64,000 nt of DNA from Carnobacteriaceae bacterium zg-84. Its GTDB lineage: Bacteria; Bacillota; Bacilli; Lactobacillales; Aerococcaceae. The DNA is taken from positions 1,320,864-1,384,863 of the forward strand of contig CP059430.1 of assembly GCA_013874835.1 (NCBI GenBank), read 5' to 3'. Each line of letters begins with the position of its first letter. Within the stretch, counting starts at the first letter, position 1. This document shows positions 1 through 8,266 of the stretch, one piece after another. A program made the translations under genes and the position numbers. A model generated the notes under the pieces. It did not search any database and was not told where the DNA came from. It saw only the letters and a program-made list of their open reading frames with translations.

Positions 1-416
1 CTCTCTTCTTTTAAAACGATACCGCTAGATAGAATAGTATAATAATCTTCATTTTGTTCAACGTAGGCAATCGTGTCATATTCGGTTACTTGAATTTGAA
101 AGACATTTCCTGCCTCTAAACGAATGGCTACATCCGCCACTCTCGCTTGTTGTTTTTTTATGTTTTCTTTAATACTATTTTGTCTAAGCCATAAACTTAA
201 AATCAAGTCGTTTGGCACCACATTTGCACTAGCTTCAATACTTTGTGCGTCTGTATCTTTACTTCCAATTACAGAAATAGTTGAAATACGTGAAAACGGG
301 ACAACAAAATAAGCAAAAATGCATAATAAGATAAACAAAATAAATCCTATTCTTTTTTCATAGACTGTCATATCTCTATGTAAAAAGCGACGTTTTTTTC
401 TCTTTTGTTTACTCAT
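1..416 (-). CDS. divIB: Cell division protein DivIB/FtsQ (partial)
   Basis: The complement gives the N-terminus of a type II membrane protein; the 3' end lies outside the window after about 138 codons. It begins MSKQKRKKRR, a strongly basic cytoplasmic tail, has one membrane segment at about residues 23-39, and then enters an extracytoplasmic region (ISTISVIGS) that looks like the start of a POTRA domain. It lies directly behind murG on the same strand, the usual place of divIB/ftsQ in Firmicute dcw clusters. DivIB is a divisome scaffold working with FtsL and DivIC at the septum. The assignment rests on topology and position, because the conserved beta domain is not in view. Confidence 0.8.
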   Translation of the reverse strand, partial: MSKQKRKKRRFLHRDMTVYEKRIGFILFILLCIFAYFVVPFSRISTISVIGSKDTDAQSIEASANVVPNDLILSLWLRQNSIKENIKKQQARVADVAIRLEAGNVFQIQVTEYDTIAYVEQNEDYYTILSSGIVLKEE

Positions 417-428
417 AAAGCCTCCAAT

Positions 429-1526
429 CTATGATTGAACACATTCCTTGATAATTGTTAATAAACGTTCTGAGGCATTTGTAATACCTAGTTCTTTAGC
501 ATGGTGTGCCATTTTTTTTTGTTTCTCTTCATGTTGCATCACATCATTCACTAGTATAGCTAGTTTATTTTCTGCTAATTCTTTTTCCAAAACCATAAAT
601 GCTGCACCTTTATCGACTAAAGTTTGTGCATTTTTTTCTTGATGATTATTCGTAACATAAGGACTTGGAATTAAAATACTGGCTACACCTAGAGCAGTTA
701 ACTCTGCTAAAGTTGTTGCACCACTACGACAAACAACTAAGTCAACAGCACGGAGAATATCTGGCATATTATCAATATATGCTAAAACTTTAATATTATC
801 CGGAATTGTTTCAAGACTATCTATAACAGATTGATAGTGAGCATTTCCTGTTACCAAGATAACTTGATAATCATTTGTTGTATAGTCGTTTATATACGAT
901 ATAAAATGTTTGTTTAAATTCATAGCACCACGACTACCACCGAAAATTAAAACAGTTGATTTGTCTTTTTTTAAACCAATTTGTTCTAAAACATTTTGTT
1001 GATACTCCAAGGATACAAGTTCTTGTCCTCTTGGATTTCCTGTTAAGACAACTTTATTAGCATATTTTTGAAAATCGTGTTTAGCTGTATCAAAACATGT
1101 ACAAATTTTTGTGACATATCGACTTAAAAATTTATTCGTAATACCTGCAACACTATTTTGTTCATGAATAATACTTGGAATATGTAACTTGGCTGCTGCA
1201 TACAATACTGGGCCACAGACATAGCCACCTGTCCCAATAACAATATCTGGCTGAAAATCTGTTAATATCTTTTTAGCATGTGATGTACTTCTTAGCATAT
1301 ACCATGCTGTTTTTATGTTTTCTAGTGATAAAGAACGTTTAATACCTTGTATTTTAATCGACTGAAAAGGAATATTTTCTTTAGAAACAATCTCTCTTTC
1401 AAGTCCTCTTTCACTTCCAATATATAAAAACTCTGTTTCAGGATACTGTGTTAAAATATAATTTTTTAAAGCGAGTGCCGGATAAATATGACCACCTGTT
1501 CCGCCACCTGATAAAACTATCTTCAT
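429..1526 (-). CDS. murG: UDP-GlcNAc--lipid I GlcNAc transferase MurG
   Basis: 365 residues, full length for the family. MurG transfers GlcNAc from UDP-GlcNAc to lipid I, making lipid II at the inner face of the membrane. The N-terminal glycine-rich loop GGGTGGHIYPAL (residues 7-18), HEQN at 121-124 and the second glycine loop GGSRGA at about 196-201 are visible, as is CRSGATTLAELTALG in the C-terminal nucleotide-binding domain. The gene starts 12 bp after murD and is followed by divIB 12 bp on, so it belongs to one leftward transcript. Confidence 0.97.
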   Translation of the reverse strand: MKIVLSGGGTGGHIYPALALKNYILTQYPETEFLYIGSERGLEREIVSKENIPFQSIKIQGIKRSLSLENIKTAWYMLRSTSHAKKILTDFQPDIVIGTGGYVCGPVLYAAAKLHIPSIIHEQNSVAGITNKFLSRYVTKICTCFDTAKHDFQKYANKVVLTGNPRGQELVSLEYQQNVLEQIGLKKDKSTVLIFGGSRGAMNLNKHFISYINDYTTNDYQVILVTGNAHYQSVIDSLETIPDNIKVLAYIDNMPDILRAVDLVVCRSGATTLAELTALGVASILIPSPYVTNNHQEKNAQTLVDKGAAFMVLEKELAENKLAILVNDVMQHEEKQKKMAHHAKELGITNASERLLTIIKECVQS

Positions 1527-1538
1527 GCGTATTCTCCC

Positions 1539-2897
1539 TTATTGTTGATTTAATCGTGAAACACAATCTATAAAGACATCACCACGTACTTCAAAGCTTG
1601 GAAATTGATCCCAACTTGCACAAGCTGGAGAAAATAAGATAGTATCTCCTACTTGACTTAATGCATAAGATGTATTAACGGCTTGTTCTAAAGTATCCAC
1701 TAAAATAATTTTTTCAACTTTTTTATGTTCACCCGCTAATTTTAGTTTTTCTTTTGTTTCACCATATAATACGAGTGTTTTTACTTTTTCTAAAGAAGGC
1801 TCCAATGTTTCAAAGCCATTACCTCTATCTAATCCACCTGCAATTAAAATTACTTTATCATTAAAACCTTGTAATGCCATTTTAGTAGCTAAAATATTTG
1901 TTGCTTTTGAATCATTATAAAATTGACGCCCATTAACATTACCAATAAATTGAGTACGATGTTTTACACCATGAAATTGTTGAACCGCTTGTTGAATAAG
2001 TTCTTTAGACTGACCATACAAACGTGCAGCTAAGCTTGCAGCTAAAACATTCTCAATATTATGTGTACCTGGAACTTGAATATCAGATACAGACATAATT
2101 GGTTCTCCTAATACAAAAATATTACCGTTTTTCACATAAGCATCTGCTGTATCATCTGTTTTAGAAAAATATAAAACTTGTGCATTCGATGTTGATGCGA
2201 TGTCTTTCATTTCAGCTAAATCACCATTTAAAATGAGATAATCATCTATTGATTGTTGCTTTATCAAATGTAATTTTGCTTCTTTATAGGCTTCTCTACT
2301 ACCATGATAGTCTAAATGCGCTTCATAAATATTGGTTATGATAGCAATTTTAGGTCTAAACGTTGTCACACCCATTAATTGAAAACTTGATAATTCCATT
2401 ACGATAACATCATTTTCAGTTGTTTGTTTGGCAACTGTTGTAGACGGTATACCTATATTACCTGCAATATACGTATGGCCTTTTGCATTTTTTTCTAACA
2501 TATTGCCAATCAATGTTGTTGTTGTTGTCTTTCCATTTGAACCTGTCACGCCAATAATAGCTGCTTTGGATACACGAAAAGCTAATTCAACATCTGTTAA
2601 AACAGGAATATCTAAGTCTATTGCTTTTTTTACTAAACTATTTTCATAAGAAATACCTGGATTTTTCACCATATAATCAAGTTTTTCATGCACTAAATCT
2701 AATGGATGTTCTCCTAATACAACATGAATATTTAAATCTTGTAATGTATGAACATCTGTTAAATCCTCTGGTATTTTACCATCATTTACAATGACATGTG
2801 CTCCTAACTCATGTAAAAGTAGTGCTGCATGATACCCACTTTTAGCCAATCCTAAAACAAGAACATGTTTTCCTTTAAAATCATCAATTTGTTTCAT
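1539..2897 (-). CDS. murD: UDP-N-acetylmuramoylalanine--D-glutamate ligase MurD
   Basis: 452 residues, normal for MurD, the cytoplasmic ATP-dependent ligase that adds D-glutamate to UDP-MurNAc-L-Ala. The Mur ligase ATP loop GVTGSNGKTT is at 116-125. The N-terminal Rossmann-like UDP-binding region (HVLVLGLAKSG) and the C-terminal region with HRTQFIG and NDSKATN are where the family has them. It is separated from mraY by 147 bp that contain a hairpin but no obvious uridine tract, so I read it as part of the dcw operon. Confidence 0.97.
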   Translation of the reverse strand: MKQIDDFKGKHVLVLGLAKSGYHAALLLHELGAHVIVNDGKIPEDLTDVHTLQDLNIHVVLGEHPLDLVHEKLDYMVKNPGISYENSLVKKAIDLDIPVLTDVELAFRVSKAAIIGVTGSNGKTTTTTLIGNMLEKNAKGHTYIAGNIGIPSTTVAKQTTENDVIVMELSSFQLMGVTTFRPKIAIITNIYEAHLDYHGSREAYKEAKLHLIKQQSIDDYLILNGDLAEMKDIASTSNAQVLYFSKTDDTADAYVKNGNIFVLGEPIMSVSDIQVPGTHNIENVLAASLAARLYGQSKELIQQAVQQFHGVKHRTQFIGNVNGRQFYNDSKATNILATKMALQGFNDKVILIAGGLDRGNGFETLEPSLEKVKTLVLYGETKEKLKLAGEHKKVEKIILVDTLEQAVNTSYALSQVGDTILFSPACASWDQFPSFEVRGDVFIDCVSRLNQQ

Positions 2898-2998
2898 TTT
2901 TCTTCCTCAATTTCTGTTAATTTCAATAATGACTACCAACTTTTGTATATCAATACATGTACTAACATACAAAAATAGGTCGTCTAACACGATAAGAG

Positions 2999-3023
2999 GG
3001 ATAGAGATATATTATCTCTATCC
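2999..3023 (-). other. Hairpin between mraY and murD
   Basis: An 11-bp perfect stem (GGATAGAGATA paired with TATCTCTATCC) has a three-base loop. There is no T-run behind it on the minus strand, so it is more likely an RNA processing or stability element than an intrinsic terminator. The rest of the 147-bp gap shows nothing I can name. Confidence 0.4.
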
Positions 3024-3044
3024 ACTATCCTATTTTTATCAATA

Positions 3045-4007
3045 CTAAACAATTATAAAATAGACAAGAGAACCTAACAAACCTATAAACCAAAAGGTTA
3101 AAACAACTCTCCATTCACTCCACCCTAACATTTCAAAATGGTGGTGTATAGGTGTCATTTTGAAAATTCTTTTGCCTAACAATTTGAAAGAGGCAACTTG
3201 TAACATCACGCTGGCTGTTTCTAAAACAAAGATAATACCAATAAACAACAAGCTAAATTCAACATGTAACAACATAGACAACACTGCAAACACCGCACCT
3301 AAAGCTAATGCACCAACGTCCCCCATAAAAATTTTTGCTGGTTTTTTATTAAAGATAAAAAATCCTAACAGCCCCCCAAGAAGTGCTGTACAAAATGCTA
3401 AAATATCATACTGTTGTTGCTGATACGCAATCACACTATACGATGCTAGAGCAATACTTGCCGTTCCAGCTACTAATCCGTCTAAACCGTCTGTTAAATT
3501 AACTGCATTTGAAAATCCAGTTATCCAAATAATTGAAAATAAAAAGTAACAAATAAGACTAAAAACACCACCAAATGATGCAAATAGTAAAATACTTTTT
3601 CCGGATAACAAATAAAACAAAACATAAATGATACTAAAGATAATTTGACATAAAAATTTTTGTTTTGATGTTAGTCCTGTATTATGTTGTCGAATCAATT
3701 TTAAGTAATCGTCAAGAAAACCGATAATACCAAATGCAACTAAAACAAAAATAAGTGATCCAGTTGAAAAATTAAGATATCCTTTATAAAGTGCCATTAC
3801 ACCAAATGAAATGATACTTGCAATAACAAATGCCACGCCACCCATTGTTGGTGTCCCAGTTTTCACTTCATGCCATGTAGGTCCTTCTTCTCTTGTTACT
3901 TGCCCTAATTTTTTTTGTGTGAAATACATGATAAAAAAGGGCATCATCATTGTTGTTAGCGTAAGGCTCGCACAATAAATGATAAATAATTCAATCCAAA
4001 TATTCAT
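3045..4007 (-). CDS. mraY: Phospho-MurNAc-pentapeptide transferase MraY
   Basis: 320 residues with about ten hydrophobic segments. MraY transfers phospho-MurNAc-pentapeptide to undecaprenyl phosphate, making lipid I in the membrane. The Mg-binding aspartate pair is in FLDDYLKL (D99, D100), the NLTDGLDGL motif follows at about 170-178, and the HHHFE motif is near the C-terminus (PIHHHFEMLGWSEW). It lies 14 bp after the PBP gene, consistent with co-transcription. Confidence 0.97.
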   Translation of the reverse strand: MNIWIELFIIYCASLTLTTMMMPFFIMYFTQKKLGQVTREEGPTWHEVKTGTPTMGGVAFVIASIISFGVMALYKGYLNFSTGSLIFVLVAFGIIGFLDDYLKLIRQHNTGLTSKQKFLCQIIFSIIYVLFYLLSGKSILLFASFGGVFSLICYFLFSIIWITGFSNAVNLTDGLDGLVAGTASIALASYSVIAYQQQQYDILAFCTALLGGLLGFFIFNKKPAKIFMGDVGALALGAVFAVLSMLLHVEFSLLFIGIIFVLETASVMLQVASFKLLGKRIFKMTPIHHHFEMLGWSEWRVVLTFWFIGLLGSLVYFIIV

Positions 4008-4021
4008 AATTTTCTCTCTCT

Positions 4022-6238
4022 TTATTCTGTTTCTTTTGTTGTACTTGTCGTTTCTATCTTATCCGATGTATTTTTTATAGCAGTTGATTTAACAGTTGGT
4101 GATGTTAATGTGATATTTACAGTATCTGTAATCGTAGATACATCTACGCCAGACGGAATACTCTGTTCACTTACAAATCCTTCTCCCTCAAAGTTGACAG
4201 GAATATTGAGTAAATTCATGACTTTCATAACATCTAATTTAGACCAGCCTGTCATATCAGGAAGTGTCACAATACCACCTGTATATAAAATCAATTTCGT
4301 ATCAAGCGTATATAATTGATTATCCAATGGTGCTTGTTTCTCAATAATTGTACCGTTACCTAATACAATAATATCTGTAAATCCAATATTCTTTAATGCT
4401 TCTTTTGCTGTTTCAACATCTGCTCCTGTTGCAGACGGTACAACTTCCGCTTTTTGTGATTCTGGAGCTTCATCTTTTCCTAAATATTTCATTGCATAGC
4501 TAGTAAACGTTGTAAACCATTCAGACAAACCTAAACTACTTGTTCTAGATGATTCAGGTCTATCATATGTAAAGTAAATAACATATTCAGGTTTTTCACT
4601 TGGCACAAAAGCAACAATAGAATGTAAATAGTTACCGTCTGTTAAGTACGTTTTCTTTTCTTCATCATATATTTCAGCTGTACCTGTTTTACCTGCCAAA
4701 CGTACACCGTCTACTTTATAATTTTCCCCAGTCGCATTTTCTGCATAAATAACTTCTTCTAAGTATTTTAAAACCCATTTTGCTGTTTCTGGCTTAATAG
4801 GATTACTTAATGTTTGTACTTTTGTATATGTCACTTCTCCAGTTGTTGTATTTTCAATGCGATCAACAAATCTTAATTTTTGCATTTTCCCTTCATTTGC
4901 AATCGCTGTAAATGCTTGAACTAATTGTAAGCTAGTCACAGAAACACCTTGTCCAAAGCCGGTACTCGCTCGTCCTTCTTCTGAAGCATAACTGTTTAAT
5001 CCCACATTTTCATTTGGGAAACCACTTTCCGTAGAGCGACCAATACCAAAAGCGTCCATATATTCTTTCCACTTATCATAGCCAATTTGAGATACAATAT
5101 TAACAAACGCCACGTTACTCGAATAAATCAAACCCTGCAAATAAGAAATTCTACCCCAACCAGTTCTATTCCAGTCATTGACAACAATACTCCCAACTTT
5201 GATTTTTCCAGAATCGTATAATTCCATAGGGCTGAATACACCTTCATTTATAGCTGCCGCTAGAACAAGTGTTTTCATAGTTGATCCCGGCTCAAAAGCA
5301 CGCTCAACAATTTGGTTAATCCAACCATTTTCTGGATATTCTTGTTGTTTTGGATTAAAAGTTGGTCTTTGAGAAACTGCAACGACATCTCCTGTTTTAG
5401 GTCTTACAACAATTGCTGTCATAGATTTTGGTTTATATTTCTCATAAATTTTTGACATTTGTTCTTCTAAGTATTCTGTTAAACGACTGTCAAATGTGGT
5501 ATAAATATTGTTCCCATTTTGAACTTCTTCTATCACTTTTTGTGTTCCTGGAACAGAATATCCATAAAAATCTTTATCGTAATTCACAAGTCCGTCAATA
5601 CCACGTAATTGCACATTATATTGTGCCTCTAATCCCATGACACCTTGTAAAGGATTTCCCTGAGCTTCGACACTCGTATCTTCTCGTGTGTCTTTTGCCA
5701 ATCCAATCACGTTATTGGCATAATATCCTTTTGGATAATCCCGTGAAATTTTTTCCGTAAAATAAATACCTTTTAAAGATTCTTTTTCGATGTTTTCTTT
5801 TTGAAGATATGTTAAATTAACACCTGCGTTTCCAAAAGCGGTTTGGTTAACATTATCTTGGTTGAGTAATTTCAAAATATTATCTTCACTCATATTGATA
5901 TGCTTAGCCAATGCTCTTGCGGTCGCTAGTTTATCTTCTACATATTCAACACCTTTATACTTATCCGTTAAAACAGCATAAATGGCATACGTTTTGACAT
6001 CTGTTGCTAATGTTTCTCCCGATGCATCATAAATAGTGCCTCGTCGAGCAGGAATAACTTCATCACCATTATACATTTGATGTACTAATTTCGTTAAATC
6101 TTCCCCATTTGCTGTTTTAAAAACCATCAATTGCGTAAAACGAACTAAAAATACAATAAATACAACACATAAAAAAGCCATGTAAATATGCACCATTTTA
6201 ATAGAGTCCGTTTTTATCAAGTTTTTTATCCGTTTCAT
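4022..6238 (-). CDS. pbpX: Division transpeptidase PBP2x-type with PASTA sequence
   Basis: 738 residues: a short cytoplasmic tail, one membrane segment at about 16-38, a PBP dimerisation region, a transpeptidase domain and a C-terminal PASTA part. The three penicillin-binding motifs are visible: STMK at 319-322, SSN at 373-375 and KTGT at 517-520. The PASTA part (about 600-715, e.g. PDMTGWSKLDVMKVM) is typical of Gram-positive septal PBPs. It cross-links septal peptidoglycan with FtsW. The start overlaps the end of ftsL by 4 bp, so the two are translationally coupled. The C-terminus is a Ser/Thr-rich tail. pbpX and ftsI are equivalent names here. Confidence 0.93.
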   Translation of the reverse strand: MKRIKNLIKTDSIKMVHIYMAFLCVVFIVFLVRFTQLMVFKTANGEDLTKLVHQMYNGDEVIPARRGTIYDASGETLATDVKTYAIYAVLTDKYKGVEYVEDKLATARALAKHINMSEDNILKLLNQDNVNQTAFGNAGVNLTYLQKENIEKESLKGIYFTEKISRDYPKGYYANNVIGLAKDTREDTSVEAQGNPLQGVMGLEAQYNVQLRGIDGLVNYDKDFYGYSVPGTQKVIEEVQNGNNIYTTFDSRLTEYLEEQMSKIYEKYKPKSMTAIVVRPKTGDVVAVSQRPTFNPKQQEYPENGWINQIVERAFEPGSTMKTLVLAAAINEGVFSPMELYDSGKIKVGSIVVNDWNRTGWGRISYLQGLIYSSNVAFVNIVSQIGYDKWKEYMDAFGIGRSTESGFPNENVGLNSYASEEGRASTGFGQGVSVTSLQLVQAFTAIANEGKMQKLRFVDRIENTTTGEVTYTKVQTLSNPIKPETAKWVLKYLEEVIYAENATGENYKVDGVRLAGKTGTAEIYDEEKKTYLTDGNYLHSIVAFVPSEKPEYVIYFTYDRPESSRTSSLGLSEWFTTFTSYAMKYLGKDEAPESQKAEVVPSATGADVETAKEALKNIGFTDIIVLGNGTIIEKQAPLDNQLYTLDTKLILYTGGIVTLPDMTGWSKLDVMKVMNLLNIPVNFEGEGFVSEQSIPSGVDVSTITDTVNITLTSPTVKSTAIKNTSDKIETTSTTKETE

Positions 6239-6573
6239 TTATTAACAGTCCTTACTACCGCATTTGCTTTCGTTAATCCATATTCATTTGCAATAGATGA
6301 AATTCTTTCATAAGTTGTTAAATCATCCACTTTTTGTTGCAAAATTTGACTTTCTGCATTAATTGTCGCAATTTCACGTCGTGTTTCTTCAATTTGTGCA
6401 TTCGTTTCAGAAACTTTACTCTTTGTAAATACAACTGCTGTCATTAAAATTAAAAAACTAATCGCAATAATAACAACCGTTACTTTTTCAAATCGTGTCA
6501 TTGACAATACGTATTTTCTTTTCGTATCGCGTTTCACAAAACTTTCTGCTTTCGTCAGTAATGTTTCAAACAT
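6235..6573 (-). CDS. ftsL: Cell division protein FtsL
   Basis: 112 residues: a basic N-terminal tail, one membrane helix at 31-49 and a C-terminal heptad-rich coiled coil (about 55-95). This is the standard FtsL architecture, and the protein forms a divisome subcomplex with DivIB and DivIC. Sequence conservation is low in this family, so position between rsmH and the PBP2x gene is the main support. The stop overlaps the next start by 4 bp. Confidence 0.88.
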   Translation of the reverse strand: MFETLLTKAESFVKRDTKRKYVLSMTRFEKVTVVIIAISFLILMTAVVFTKSKVSETNAQIEETRREIATINAESQILQQKVDDLTTYERISSIANEYGLTKANAVVRTVNK

Positions 6574-6585
6574 ATACTGTTCCTC

Positions 6586-7530
6586 CTATACTTTCACACG
6601 TTCAATAACTCTTAATTTCGCACTTTTGGCACGCCCATTTTCTTCGATTTCTTCTTGACTTGGTAAAATAGGTTTTTTCACAACTAATTGGTAATCTGGT
6701 TCCAAATATTCCGGTAAAACAGGTAATTTGCTTGGAATATCTTCAACACTACTATACTCTTTGAATATTGTTTTGACAATTCTATCTTCTAAGGAGTGGA
6801 ATGAAATAACACTCATACGCCCGTTTTGAGATAATAAAGACAAACCTTGTTCTAGTGATTCTTCTACAGATGATAATTCATCATTCACAGCAATACGAAT
6901 TGCTTGAAAAATTCTTTTAGCAGGATGTCCTCCTTTACGTCGTGCAGATGCAGGAATTGTTTGTCTAATAATATCCACCAATTCTGTCGTTGTTGTAATA
7001 CGTTTACTTTGTCTTACTTTTTCAATTTGTCTTGCAATTTGCTTTGAAAATTTTTCTTCACCATAACGATAAAAAATTTTTACTAAATCATGGTAATCCC
7101 ATTCATTCACAATAATTTCTGCCGTTAAAAATTGTTCTGTATCCATACGCATATCTAATGGTGCTTCTTGACTGTAACTAAATCCTCTTTCAATTTTATC
7201 TAATTGCGGAGAAGACACACCTAAATCATATAGAATACCGTCAACTTGTGTGACACCATGCTCTTCTAGTTTTTCTTTTAAGTGCGAAAAATTACTTTTA
7301 ATAAATGTTACCATACCTTTTTCAATATATGGTTTTAAAACGATTTGAGCATTTTCTAAAGCCATTGTATCTCTATCAAATGCATACAAGTGACCTTCTT
7401 GTGATAATTGACTTAATAAATAGGCACTATGCCCCGCACCACCTAATGTACAATCTACATAGATACCATTGGGTTTTATATGTAATGCATCGACTGTTTC
7501 GTTTCGTAAAACTGTTATATGATGAAACAT
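6586..7530 (-). CDS. rsmH: 16S rRNA (cytosine-1402-N4)-methyltransferase RsmH
   Basis: 314 residues from the chosen start, normal for RsmH (MraW), which methylates C1402 in the 16S rRNA P site with S-adenosylmethionine. The SAM-binding loop TLGGAGHS follows YVDC near the N-terminus, and [16 protein letters not shown] and [11 protein letters not shown] are characteristic. An ATG 8 codons further upstream is in frame, but the AGTGGAGG ribosome-binding site sits just before ATGTTTCATCAT, so I place the start at 7530. It lies between mraZ and ftsL in the standard order. Confidence 0.96.
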   Translation of the reverse strand: MFHHITVLRNETVDALHIKPNGIYVDCTLGGAGHSAYLLSQLSQEGHLYAFDRDTMALENAQIVLKPYIEKGMVTFIKSNFSHLKEKLEEHGVTQVDGILYDLGVSSPQLDKIERGFSYSQEAPLDMRMDTEQFLTAEIIVNEWDYHDLVKIFYRYGEEKFSKQIARQIEKVRQSKRITTTTELVDIIRQTIPASARRKGGHPAKRIFQAIRIAVNDELSSVEESLEQGLSLLSQNGRMSVISFHSLEDRIVKTIFKEYSSVEDIPSKLPVLPEYLEPDYQLVVKKPILPSQEEIEENGRAKSAKLRVIERVKV

Positions 7531-7543
7531 ATTGCCTCCACTT

Positions 7544-7978
7544 TTAAAATTCAAATTCTGATATATTTTCCGTTAATGTTTGAACATTTTCTTCTGTTTC
7601 TTTGACATATACTTGCCATTTTTCATCATCCCATATTTCTAAGCGATCTGATACACCAATAATACGGCATGTTTTGTCCAAACCTGCATACTCACGTAAA
7701 GTTGCCGGAATCATAATACGACCTTGTTTATCAAATTCAACATCACTTGCTGCTGAATAAAAGAAACGTGTAATCGCACGTGCATCTTTTTTACCAAGTG
7801 GTAAATTATGTAATAATTTCTCGCTTAAAGATTGCCAACTATTCAATGGATAGCCAAATAAACACCCGTCTAATCCGCGCGTTAAAATAAACTTATCGCC
7901 TAGTTCATCACGCAATTTTGACGGTACAATAATACGACCTTTTGAATCCATATTATGTTTATATTCTCCCATTAACAC
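7544..7978 (-). CDS. mraZ: Transcriptional regulator MraZ
   Basis: 144 residues with the two SpoVT-AbrB-like halves of MraZ: the first contains [16 protein letters not shown] and the second [17 protein letters not shown]. MraZ is a ring-shaped DNA-binding repressor of the dcw operon. Translation probably begins at GTG (7978), 8 bases after a perfect AAGGAGG; the ATG two codons later is less well spaced. A matching operator array lies just upstream. Confidence 0.95.
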   Translation of the reverse strand: MLMGEYKHNMDSKGRIIVPSKLRDELGDKFILTRGLDGCLFGYPLNSWQSLSEKLLHNLPLGKKDARAITRFFYSAASDVEFDKQGRIMIPATLREYAGLDKTCRIIGVSDRLEIWDDEKWQVYVKETEENVQTLTENISEFEF

Positions 7979-8005
7979 GGCAAAAACCTCCTTACGTAGA
8001 AATCA

Positions 8006-8045
8006 TTCACCATATTTTACCACAATTCCCCACTTTCTACCACTT
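8006..8045 (-). promoter_or_regulatory. MraZ operator: four 10-bp direct repeats
   Basis: Read on the minus strand, four consecutive decamers occur in exact 10-bp phase: AAGTGGTAGA, AAGTGGGGAA, TTGTGGTAAA and ATATGGTGAA, each with TGG at the same place. MraZ is known to bind tandem boxes of the AAAGTG[G/T] type spaced one helical turn apart in front of its own gene. The array ends 27 bp before the mraZ GTG. The third box contains a TGGTAAAAT sequence that could be the -10 region, so binding could block RNA polymerase directly (inference). Confidence 0.8.
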
Positions 8046-8148
8046 GTTTTTTGTATTTCTCTTAAAAAACAGTACCTCTCATTCTCTATTATATTTTTTT
8101 ATTTATCAAATATGTTAAAAACAACCAACAGATTGATAACAAATATAT

Positions 8149-8188
8149 AAAAAGAAGAATTACTTGTGCATGAGTAATTCTTCTTTTT
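8149..8188. terminator. Bidirectional intrinsic terminator
   Basis: A 16-bp stem (AAAAAGAAGAATTACT paired with its complement) with an eight-base loop has A-runs on one side and T-runs on the other, so it can work on both strands. It backs up the parC terminator and insulates the mraZ promoter region. Confidence 0.7.
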
Positions 8189-8221
8189 GTTTTTAATGAT
8201 AAAACTAACATCTTAGTATAA

Positions 8222-8263
8222 AACCCGAAGTGAATCGCATAGATAGTCGGTTCACTTCGGGTT
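8222..8263 (-). terminator. parC terminator
   Basis: A 13-bp perfect stem (AACCCGAAGTGAA with TTCACTTCGGGTT), 16-base loop, starts 4 bp after the parC stop and is followed on the minus strand by TTATA. It is the first of two hairpins in a row behind parC. Confidence 0.75.
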
Positions 8264-8266
8264 ACC

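Noticed and set aside
2935-2980. Short inverted repeat TTTTGTATAT / ACATACAAAA near murD
   Set aside because: Only a weak stem with a long loop and no T-run; not reported as a terminator.
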